From: Closterium sp. Naga37s-1
Lineage: Eukaryota; Streptophyta; Zygnematophyceae; Desmidiales; Closteriaceae
Reading direction: 5' to 3'
DNA length: 64,000 nucleotides
Assembly (NCBI GenBank): GCA_947471745.1
Contig: CANJKZ010000783.1
Coordinates: forward strand, 942,501 to 1,006,500
Within the stretch, counting starts at the first letter, position 1, and each line of letters starts with the position of its first letter. Of this stretch, positions 1 through 11,178 are shown in pieces. The translations under genes were made by a program, and so were the position numbers. A model generated the notes under the pieces. It made no database searches. It saw only the letters and a list, made by a program, of their open reading frames with translations, and had not been told where the DNA came from.

Positions 1-3000
1 TCACGCTTGGTCCCTTACGCGTGCACTTGCTATTCGCCATTTGGAATCCCGCCTTGCACTGGCATGCCGGCTTGTTATTCACGCTTGGTCCCTTACGCGT
101 GCACTTGCTATTCGCCATTTGGAATCCCGCCTTGCACTGGCATGCCGGCTTGTTATTCACGCTTGGTCCCTTACGCGTGCACTTGCTATTCGCCATTTGG
201 AATCCCGCCTTGCACTGGCATGCCGGCTTGTTATTCACGCTTGGTCCCTTACGCGTGCACTTGCTATTCGCCATTTGGAATCCCGCCTTGCACTGGCATG
301 CCGGCTTGTTATTCACGCTTGGTCCCTTACGCGTGCACTTGCTATTCGCCATTTGGAATCCCGCCTTGCACTGGCATGCCGGCTTGTTATTCACGCTTGG
401 TCCCTTACGCGTGCACTTGCTATTCGCCATTTGGAATCCCGCCTTGCACTGGCATGCCGGCTTGTTATTCACGCTTGGTCCCTTACGCGTGCACTTGCTA
501 TTCGCCATTTGGAATCCCGCCTTGCACTGGCATGCCGGCTTGTTATTCACGCTTGGTCCCTTACGCGTGCACTTGCTATTCGCCATTTGGAATCCCGCCT
601 TGCACTGGCATGCCGGCTTGTTATTCACGCTTGGTCCCTTACGCGTGCACTTGCTATTCGCCATTTGGAATCCCGCCTTGCACTGGCATGCCGGCTTGTT
701 ATTCACGCTTGGTCCCTTACGCGTGCACTTGCTATTCGCCATTTGGAATCCCCCCTTGCACTGGCATGCCGGCTTGTTATTCACGCTTGGTCCCTTACGC
801 GTGCACTTGCTATTCGCCATTTGGAATCCCGCCTTGCACTGGCATGCCGGCTTGTTATTCACGCTTGGTCCCTTACGCGTGCACTTGCTATTCGCCATTT
901 GGAATCCCGCCTTGCACTGGCATGCCGGCTTGTTATTCACGCTTGGTCCCTTACGCGTGCACTTGCTATTCGCCATTTGGAATCCCGCCTTGCACTGGCA
1001 TGCCGGCTTGTTATTCACGCTTGGTCCCTTACGCGTGCACTTGCTAGTCGCCATTTGGAATCCCGCCTTGCACTGGCATGCCGGCTTGTTATTCACGCTT
1101 GGTCCCTTACGCGTGCACTTGCTAGTCGCCATTTGGAATCCCGCCTTGCACTGGCATGCCGGCTTGTTATTCACGCTTGGTCCCTTACGCGTGCACTTGC
1201 TAGTCGCCATTTGGAATCCCGCCTTGCACTGGCATGCCGGCTTGTTATTCACGCTTGGTCCCTTACGCGTGCACTTGCTAGTCGCCATTTGGAATCCCGC
1301 CTTGCACTGGCATGCCGGCTTGTTATTCACGCTTGGTCCCTTACGCGTGCACTTGCTATTCGCCATTTGGAATCCCGCCTTGCACTGGCATGCCGGCTTG
1401 TTATTCACGCTTGGTCCCTTACGCGTGCACTTGCTATTCGCCATTTGGAATCCCGCCTTGCACTGGCATGCCGGCTTGTTATTCACGCTTGGTCCCTTAC
1501 GCGTGCACTTGCTATTCGCCATTTGGAATCCCGCCTTGCACTGGCATGCCGGCTTGTTATTCACGCTTGGTCCCTTACGCGTGCACTTGCTATTCGCCAT
1601 TTGGAATCCCGCCTTGCACTGGCATGCCGGCTTGTTATTCACGCTTGGTCCCTTACGCGTGCACTTGCTATTCGCCATTTGGAATCCCGCCTTGCACTGG
1701 CATGCCGGCTTGTTATTCACGCTTGGTCCCTTACGCGTGCACTTGCTATTCGCCATTTGGAATCCCGCCTTGCACTGGCATGCCGGCTTGTTATTCACGC
1801 TTGGTCCCTTACGCGTGCACTTGCTATTCGCCATTTGGAATCCCGCCTTGCACTGGCATGCCGGCTTGTTATTCACGCTTGGTCCCTTACGCGTGCACTT
1901 GCTATTCGCCATTTGGAATCCCGCCTTGCACTGGCATGCCGGCTTGTTATTCACGCTTGGTCCCTTACGCGTGCACTTGCTAGTCGCCATTTGGAATCCC
2001 GCCTTGCACTGGCATGCCGGCTTGTTATTCACGCTTGGTCCCTTACGCGTGCACTTGCTAGTCGCCATTTGGAATCCCGCCTTGCACTGGCATGCCGGCT
2101 TGTTATTCACGCTTGGTCCCTTACGCGTGCACTTGCTAGTCGCCATTTGGAATCCCGCCTTGCACTGGCATGCCGGCTTGTTATTCACGCTTGATCCCTT
2201 ACGCGTGCACTTGCTAGTCGCCATTTGGAATCCCGCCTTGCACTGGCATGCCGGCTTGTTATTCACGCTTGGTCCCTTACGCGTGCACTTGCTAGTCGCC
2301 ATTTGGAATCCCGCCTTGCACTGGCATGCCGGCTTGTTATTCACGCTTGGTCCCTTACGCGTGCACTTGCTAGTCGCCATTTGGAATCCCGCCTTGCACT
2401 GGCATGCCGGCTTGTTATTCACGCTTGGTCCCTTACGCGTGCACTTGCTATGCGCCATTTGGAATCCCGCCTTGCACTGGCATGCCGGCTTGTTATTCAC
2501 GCTTGGTCCCTTACGCGTGCACTTGCTATCCGCCATTTGGAATCCCGCCTTGCACTGGCATGCCGGCTTGTTATTCACGCTTGGTCCCTTACGCGTGCAC
2601 TTGCTATCCGCCATTTGGAATCCCGCCTTGCACTGGCATGCCGGCTTGTTATTCACGCTTGGTCCCTTACGCGTGCACTTGCTATTCGCCATTTGGAATC
2701 CCCCCTTGCACTGGCATGCCGGCTTGTTATTCACGCTTGGTCCCTTACGCGTGCACTTGCTATTCGCCATTTGGAATCCCGCCTTGCACTGGCATGCCGG
2801 CTTGTTATTCACGCTTGGTCCCTTACGCGTGCACTTGCTATTCGCCATTTGGAATCCCGCCTTGCACTGGCATGCCGGCTTGTTATTCACGCTTGGTCCC
2901 TTACGCGTGCACTTGCTATTCGCCATTTGGAATCCCGCCTTGCACTGGCATGCCGGCTTGTTATTCACGCTTGGTCCCTTACGCGTGCACTTGCTAGTCG

Positions 3001-6000
3001 CCATTTGGAATCCCGCCTTGCACTGGCATGCCGGCTTGTTATTCACGCTTGGTCCCTTACGCGTGCACTTGCTAGTCGCCATTTGGAATCCCGCCTTGCA
3101 CTGGCATGCCGGCTTGTTATTCACGCTTGGTCCCTTACGCGTGCACTTGCTAGTCGCCATTTGGAATCCCGCCTTGCACTGGCATGCCGGCTTGTTATTC
3201 ACGCTTGGTCCCTTACGCGTGCACTTGCTAGTCGCCATTTGGAATCCCGCCTTGCACTGGCATGCCGGCTTGTTATTCACGCTTGGTCCCTTACGCGTGC
3301 ACTTGCTATTCGCCATTTGGAATCCCGCCTTGCACTGGCATGCCGGCTTGTTATTCACGCTTGGTCCCTTACGCGTGCACTTGCTATTCGCCATTTGGAA
3401 TCCCGCCTTGCACTGGCATGCCGGCTTGTTATTCACGCTTGGTCCCTTACGCGTGCACTTGCTATTCGCCATTTGGAATCCCGCCTTGCACTGGCATGCC
3501 GGCTTGTTATTCACGCTTGGTCCCTTACGCGTGCACTTGCTATTCGCCATTTGGAATCCCGCCTTGCACTGGCATGCCGGCTTGTTATTCACGCTTGGTC
3601 CCTTACGCGTGCACTTGCTATTCGCCATTTGGAATCCCGCCTTGCACTGGCATGCCGGCTTGTTATTCACGCTTGGTCCCTTACGCGTGCACTTGCTATT
3701 CGCCATTTGGAATCCCGCCTTGCACTGGCATGCCGGCTTGTTATTCACGCTTGGTCCCTTACGCGTGCACTTGCTATTCGCCATTTGGAATCCCGCCTTG
3801 CACTGGCATGCCGGCTTGTTATTCACGCTTGGTCCCTTACGCGTGCACTTGCTATTCGCCATTTGGAATCCCGCCTTGCACTGGCATGCCGGCTTGTTAT
3901 TCACGCTTGGTCCCTTACGCGTGCACTTGCTAGTCGCCATTTGGAATCCCGCCTTGCACTGGCATGCCGGCTTGTTATTCACGCTTGGTCCCTTACGCGT
4001 GCACTTGCTAGTCGCCATTTGGAATCCCGCCTTGCACTGGCATGCCGGCTTGTTATTCACGCTTGGTCCCTTACGCGTGCACTTGCTAGTCGCCATTTGG
4101 AATCCCGCCTTGCACTGGCATGCCGGCTTGTTATTCACGCTTGATCCCTTACGCGTGCACTTGCTAGTCGCCATTTGGAATCCCGCCTTGCACTGGCATG
4201 CCGGCTTGTTATTCACGCTTGGTCCCTTACGCGTGCACTTGCTAGTCGCCATTTGGAATCCCGCCTTGCACTGGCATGCCGGCTTGTTATTCACGCTTGG
4301 TCCCTTACGCGTGCACTTGCTAGTCGCCATTTGGAATCCCGCCTTGCACTGGCATGCCGGCTTGTTATTCACGCTTGGTCCCTTACGCGTGCACTTGCTA
4401 TGCGCCATTTGGAATCCCGCCTTGCACTGGCATGCCGGCTTGTTATTCACGCTTGGTCCCTTACGCGTGCACTTGCTATCCGCCATTTGGAATCCCGCCT
4501 TGCACTGGCATGCCGGCTTGTTATTCACGCTTGGTCCCTTACGCGTGCACTTGCTATCCGCCATTTGGAATCCCGCCTTGCACTGGCATGCCGGCTTGTT
4601 ATTCACGCTTGGTCCCTTACGCGTGCACTTGCTATCCGCCATTTGGAATCCCGCCTTGCACTGGCATGCCGGCTTGTTATTCACGCTTGGTCCCTTACGC
4701 GTGCACTTGCTATCCGCCATTTGGAATCCCGCCTTGCACTGGCATGCCGGCTTGTTATTCACGCTTGGTCCCTTACGCGTGCACTTGCTATCCGCCATTT
4801 GGAATCCCGCCTTGCACTGGCATGCCGGCTTGTTATTCACGCTTGGTCCCTTACGCGTGCACTTGCTATCCGCCATTTGGAATCCCGCCTTGCACTGGCA
4901 TGCCGGCTTGTTATTCACGCTTGGTCCCTTACGCGTGCACTTGCTATCCGCCATTTGGAATCCCGCCTTGCACTGGCATGCCGGCTTGTTATTCACGCTT
5001 GGTCCCTTACGCGTGCACTTGCTATTCGCCATTTGGAATCCCGCCTTGCACTGGCATGCCGGCTTGTTATTCACGCTTGGTCCCTTACGCGTGCACTTGC
5101 TATTCGCCATTTGGAATCCCGCCTTGCACTGGCATGCCGGCTTGTTATTCACGCTTGGTCCCTTACGCGTGCACTTGCTATTCGCCATTTGGAATCCCGC
5201 CTTGCACTGGCATGCCGGCTTGTTATTCACGCTTGGTCCCTTACGCGTGCACTTGCTATTCGCCATTTGGAATCCCGCCTTGCACTGGCATGCCGGCTTG
5301 TTATTCACGCTTGGTCCCTTACGCGTGCACTTGCTATTCGCCATTTGGAATCCCGCCTTGCACTGGCATGCCGGCTTGTTATTCACGCTTGGTCCCTTAC
5401 GCGTGCACTTGCTATTCGCCATTTGGAATCCCGCCTTGCACTGGCATGCCGGCTTGTTATTCACGCTTGGTCCCTTACGCGTGCACTTGCTATTCGCCAT
5501 TTGGAATCCCGCCTTGCACTGGCATGCCGGCTTGTTATTCACGCTTGGTCCCTTACGCGTGCACTTGCTATTCGCCATTTGGAATCCCGCCTTGCACTGG
5601 CATGCCGGCTTGTTATTCACGCTTGGTCCCTTACGCGTGCACTTGCTATCCGCCATTTGGAATCCCGCCTTGCACTGGCATGCCGGCTTGTTATTCACGC
5701 TTGGTCCCTTACGCGTGCACTTGCTATTCGCCATTTGGAATCCCGCCTTGCACTGGCATGCCGGCTTGTTATTCACGCTTGGTCCCTTACGCGTGCACTT
5801 GCTAGTCGCCATTTGGAATCCCGCCTTGCACTGGCATGCCGGCTTGTTATTCACGCTTGGTCCCTTACGCGTGCACTTGCTAGTCGCCATTTGGAATCCC
5901 GCCTTGCACTGGCATGCCGGCTTGTTATTCACGCTTGGTCCCTTACGCGTGCACTTGCTAGTCGCCATTTGGAATCCCGCCTTGCACTGGCATGCCGGCT

Positions 6001-9000
6001 TGTTATTCACGCTTGGTCCCTTACGCGTGCACTTGCTAGTCGCCATTTGGAATCCCGCCTTGCACTGGCATGCCGGCTTGTTATTCACGCTTGGTCCCTT
6101 ACGCGTGCACTTGCTAGTCGCCATTTGGAATCCCGCCTTGCACTGGCATGCCGGCTTGTTATTCACGCTTGGTCCCTTACGCGTGCACTTGCTATCCGCC
6201 ATTTGGAATCCCGCCTTGCACTGGCATGCCGGCTTGTTATTCACGCTTGGTCCCTTACGCGTGCACTTGCTATCCGCCATTTGGAATCCCGCCTTGCACT
6301 GGCATGCCGGCTTGTTATTCACGCTTGGTCCCTTACGCGTGCACTTGCTATGCGCCATTTGGAATCCCGCCTTGCACTGGCATGCCGGCTTGTTATTCAC
6401 GCTTGGTCCCTTACGCGTGCACTTGCTATCCGCCATTTGGAATCCCGCCTTGCACTGGCATGCCGGCTTGTTATTCACGCTTGGTCCCTTACGCGTGCAC
6501 TTGCTATGCGCCATTTGGAATCCCGCCTTGCACTGGCATGCCGGCTTGTTATTCACGCTTGGTCCCTTACGCGTGCACTTGCTATTCGCCATTTGGAATC
6601 CCGCCTTGCACTGGCATGCCGGCTTGTTATTCACGCTTGGTCCCTTACGCGTGCACTTGCTATTCGCCATTTGGAATCCCGCCTTGCACTGGCATGCCGG
6701 CTTGTTATTCACGCTTGGTCCCTTACGCGTGCACTTGCTATTCGCCATTTGGAATCCCGCCTTGCACTGGCATGCCGGCTTGTTATTCACGCTTGGTCCC
6801 TTACGCGTGCACTTGCTATTCGCCATTTGGAATCCCGCCTTGCACTGGCATGCCGGCTTGTTATTCACGCTTGGTCCCTTACGCGTGCACTTGCTAGTCG
6901 CCATTTGGAATCCCGCCTTGCACTGGCATGCCGGCTTGTTATTCACGCTTGGTCCCTTACGCGTGCACTTGCTATTCGCCATTTGGAATCCCGCCTTGCA
7001 CTGGCATGCCGGCTTGTTATTCACGCTTGGTCCCTTACGCGTGCACTTGCTATTCGCCATTTGGAATCCCGCCTTGCACTGGCATGCCGGCTTGTTATTC
7101 ACGCTTGGTCCCTTACGCGTGTACTTGCTATCCGCCATTTGGAATCCCGCCTTGCACTGGCATGCCGGCTTGTTATTCACGCTTGGTCCCTTACGCGTGC
7201 ACTTGCTATTCGCCATTTGGAATCCCGCCTTGCACTGGCATGCCGGCTTGTTATTCACGCTTGGTCCCTTACGCGTGCACTTGCTAGTCGCCATTTGGAA
7301 TCCCGCCTTGCACTGGCATGCCGGCTTGTTATTCACGCTTGGTCCCTTACGCGTGCACTTGCTAGTCGCCATTTGGAATCCCGCCTTGCACTGGCATGCC
7401 GGCTTGTTATTCACGCTTGGTCCCTTACGCGTGCACTTGCTATCCGCCATTTGGAATCCCGCCTTGCACTGGCATGCCGGCTTGTTATTCACGCTTGGTC
7501 CCTTACGCGTGCACTTGCTAGTCGCCATTTGGAATCCCGCCTTGCACTGGCATGCCGGCTTGTTATTCACGCTTGGTCCCTTACGCGTGCACTTGCTAGT
7601 CGCCATTTGGAATCCCGCCTTGCACTGGCATGCCGGCTTGTTATTCACGCTTGGTCCCTTACGCGTGCACTTGCTATGCGCCATTTGGAATCCCGCCTTG
7701 CACTGGCATGCCGGCTTGTTATTCACGCTTGGTCCCTTACGCGTGCACTTGCTATTCGCCATTTGGAATCCCGCCTTGCACTGGCATGCCGGCTTGTTAT
7801 TCACGCTTGGTCCCTTACGCGTGCACTTGCTATTCGCCATTTGGAATCCCGCCTTGCACTGGCATGCCGGCTTGTTATTCACGCTTGGTCCCTTACGCGT
7901 GCACTTGCTATTCGCCATTTGGAATCCCGCCTTGCACTGGCATGCCGGCTTGTTATTCACGCTTGGTCCCTTACGCGTGCACTTGCTATTCGCCATTTGG
8001 AATCCCGCCTTGCACTGGCATGCCGGCTTGTTATTCACGCTTGGTCCCTTACGCGTGCACTTGCTATTCGCCATTTGGAATCCCGCCTTGCACTGGCATG
8101 CCGGCTTGTTATTCACGCTTGGTCCCTTACGCGTGCACTTGCTATTCGCCATTTGGAATCCCGCCTTGCACTGGCATGCCGGCTTGTTATTCACGCTTGG
8201 TCCCTTACGCGTGCACTTGCTATTCGCCATTTGGAATCCCGCCTTGCACTGGCATGCCGGCTTGTTATTCACGCTTGGTCCCTTACGCGTGCACTTGCTA
8301 TTCGCCATTTGGAATCCCGCCTTGCACTGGCATGCCGGCTTGTTATTCACGCTTGGTCCCTTACGCGTGCACTTGCTATTCGCCATTTGGAATCCCGCCT
8401 TGCACTGGCATGCCGGCTTGTTATTCACGCTTGGTCCCTTACGCGTGCACTTGCTATTCGCCATTTGGAATCCCGCCTTGCACTGGCATGCCGGCTTGTT
8501 ATTCACGCTTGGTCCCTTACGCGTGCACTTGCTATTCGCCATTTGGAATCCCGCCTTGCACTGGCATGCCGGCTTGTTATTCACGCTTGGTCCCTTACGC
8601 GTGCACTTGCTATTCGCCATTTGGAATCCCGCCTTGCACTGGCATGCCGGCTTGTTATTCACGCTTGGTCCCTTACGCGTGCACTTGCTATTCGCCATTT
8701 GGAATCCCGCCTTGCACTGGCATGCCGGCTTGTTATTCACGCTTGGTCCCTTACGCGTGCACTTGCTATTCGCCATTTGGAATCCCGCCTTGCACTGGCA
8801 TGCCGGCTTGTTATTCACGCTTGGTCCCTTACGCGTGCACTTGCTATTCGCCATTTGGAATCCCGCCTTGCACTGGCATGCCGGCTTGTTATTCACGCTT
8901 GGTCCCTTACGCGTGCACTTGCTATTCGCCATTTGGAATCCCGCCTTGCACTGGCATGCCGGCTTGTTATTCACGCTTGGTCCCTTACGCGTGCACTTGC

Positions 9001-11138
9001 TATTCGCCATTTGGAATCCCGCCTTGCAGTGGCATGCCGGCTTGTTATTCACGCTTGGTCCCTTACGCGTGCACTTGCTATTCGCCATTTGGAATCCCGC
9101 CTTGCACTGGCATGCCGGCTTGTTATTCACGCTTGGTCCCTTACGTGTGCACTTGCTATTCGCCATTTGGAATCCCGCCTTGCACTGGCATGCCGGCTTG
9201 TTATTCACGCTTGGTCCCTTACGCGTGCACTTGCTATTCGCCATTTGGAATCCCGCCTTGCACTGGCATGCCGGCTTGTTATTCACGCTTGGTCCCTTAC
9301 GCGTGCACTTGCTATTCGCCATTTGGAATCCCGCCTTGCACTGGCATGCCGGCTTGTTATTCACGCTTGGTCCCTTACGCGTGCACTTGCTATTCGCCAT
9401 TTGGAATCCCGCCTTGCACTGGCATGCCGGCTTGTTATTCACGCTTGGTCCCTTACGCGTGCACTTGCTATTCGCCATTTGGAATCCCGCCTTGCACTGG
9501 CATGCCGGCTTGTTATTCACGCTTGGTCCCTTACGCGTGCACTTGCTATTCGCCATTTGGAATCCCGCCTTGCACTGGCATGCCGGCTTGTTATTCACGC
9601 TTGGTCCCTTACGCGTGCACTTGCTATTCGCCATTTGGAATCCCGCCTTGCACTGGCATGCCGGCTTGTTATTCACGCTTGGTCCCTTACGCGTGCACTT
9701 GCTATTCGCCATTTGGAATCCCGCCTTGCACTGGCATGCCGGCTTGTTATTCACGCTTGGTCCCTTACGCGTGCACTTGCTATTCGCCATTTGGAATCCC
9801 GCCTTGCACTGGCATGCCGGCTTGTTATTCACGCTTGGTCCCTTACGCGTGCACTTGCTATTCGCCATTTGGAATCCCGCCTTGCACTGGCATGCCGGCT
9901 TGTTATTCACGCTTGGTCCCTTACGCGTGCACTTGCTATTCGCCATTTGGAATCCCGCCTTGCACTGGCATGCCGGCTTGTTATTCACGCTTGGTCCCTT
10001 ACGCGTGCACTTGCTATTCGCCATTTGGAATCCCGCCTTGCACTGGCATGCCGGCTTGTTATTCACGCTTGGTCCCTTACGCGTGCACTTGCTATTCGCC
10101 ATTTGGAATCCCGCCTTGCACTGGCATGCCGGCTTGTTATTCACGCTTGGTCCCTTACGCGTGCACTTGCTATTCGCCATTTGGAATCCCGCCTTGCACT
10201 GGCATGCCGGCTTGTTATTCACGCTTGGTCCCTTACGCGTGCACTTGCTATTCGCCATTTGGAATCCCGCCTTGCACTGGCATGCCGGCTTGTTATTCAC
10301 GCTTGGTCCCTTACGCGTGCACTTGCTATTCGCCATTTGGAATCCCGTCTTGCACTGGCATGCCGGCTTGTTATTCACGCTTGGTCCCTTACGCGTGCAC
10401 TTGCTATTCGCCATTTGGAATCCCGCCTTGCACTGGCATGCCGGCTTGTTATTCACGCTTGGTCCCTTACGCGTGCACTTGCTATTCGCCATTTGGAATC
10501 CCGCCTTGCACTGGCATGCCGGCTTGTTATTCACGTTTGGTCCCTTACGCGTGCACTTGCTATTCGCCATTTGGAATCCCGCCTTGCACTGGCATGCCGG
10601 CTTGTTATTCACGCTTGGTCCCTTACGCGTGCACTTGCTATTCGCCATTTGGAATCCCGCCTTGCACTGGCATGCCGGCTTGTTATTCACGCTTGGTCCC
10701 TTACGCGTGCACTTGCTATTCGCCATTTGGAATCCCGCCTTGCACTGGCATGCCGGCTTGTTATTCACGCTTGGTCCCTTACGCGTGCACTTGCTATTCG
10801 CCATTTGGAATCCCGCCTTGCACTGGCATGCCGGCTTGTTATTCACGCTTGGTCCCTTACGCGTGCACTTGCTATTCGCCATTTGGAATCCCGCCTTGCA
10901 CTGGCATGCCGGCTTGTTATTCACGCTTGGTCCCTTACGCGTGCACTTGCTATTCGCCATTTGGAATCCCGCCTTGCACTGGCATGCCGGCTTGTTATTC
11001 ACGCTTGGTCCCTTACGCGTGCACTTGCTATTCGCCATTTGGAATCCCGCCTTGCACTGGCATGCCGGCTTGTTATTCACGCTTGGTCCCTTACGCGTGC
11101 ACTTGCTATTCGCCATTTGGAATCCCGCCTTGCACTGA
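1..11138 (-). repeat. 78-bp tandem satellite derived from an EGF-like exon
   Basis: A perfectly phased 78-bp unit repeats about 143 times with very few substitutions and runs off the left edge, so its true length is unknown. Read on the minus strand, each unit holds the last half of an EGF-like exon (CQCKAGFQMANSKCT), then a GTAAGG donor-like site, then about 38 bp that end in a CAG. The two diverged EGF exons just upstream on the minus strand (11,408-11,515 and 11,751-11,858) end at this same GTAAGG, which shows where the unit came from. Nearly all variation falls in one codon. Because 78 is divisible by 3, stop-free frames also persist on the plus strand; I regard those as by-products. Confidence 0.97.
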
Positions 11139-11178
11139 CATGCCGCCTTTCCTCCCACCGCCTTGCACTGGCATGCGG
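1..11178 (-). CDS. Possible giant Cys-rich 26-residue repeat exon of the EGF-like gene
   Basis: Only one minus-strand frame is open through the satellite, and it is the same frame as the adjoining EGF-like exon that starts at 11,178. Each 26-residue unit has three cysteines in a C-x-C...C pattern, the C-terminal half of an EGF-like domain, followed by a short Lys/Asn/Pro segment. Read through without splicing it gives at least 3,700 residues and over 420 cysteines. The alternative is that the first GTAAGG (exon end at 11,095) is used and the array is intronic; the upstream exons use that site, which makes this quite possible. The scattered substitutions I noted (Ala to Gly, Pro to Ser, Ala to Thr, Ser to Asn, Gln to His, one Cys to Tyr) create no stop, but they are too few to prove coding. 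Confidence 0.4.
751..4590. repeat. Higher-order duplication of 25 satellite units (1,950 bp)
   Basis: A rare CCCCC variant recurs at about 751 and 2,701, a TTGATCCC variant at 2,191 and 4,141, and a TGCGCC variant at 2,450 and 4,400. All are exactly 1,950 bp (25 units) apart. The order of variant types between them also matches. One block of about 25 units was therefore copied in tandem after the point variants had arisen. Confidence 0.9.

Noticed and set aside
21-11138. Plus-strand stop-free frame of about 3,700 residues through the satellite, and two further plus-strand frames
   Set aside because: The 78-bp unit preserves any stop-free frame. The minus strand has the recognisable EGF-like meaning and joins real exons in frame, so the plus frames are by-products.
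1-11138. CRISPR-like regular array
   Set aside because: There are no variable spacers. The whole 78-bp unit is repeated, in a eukaryotic intron and exon setting.
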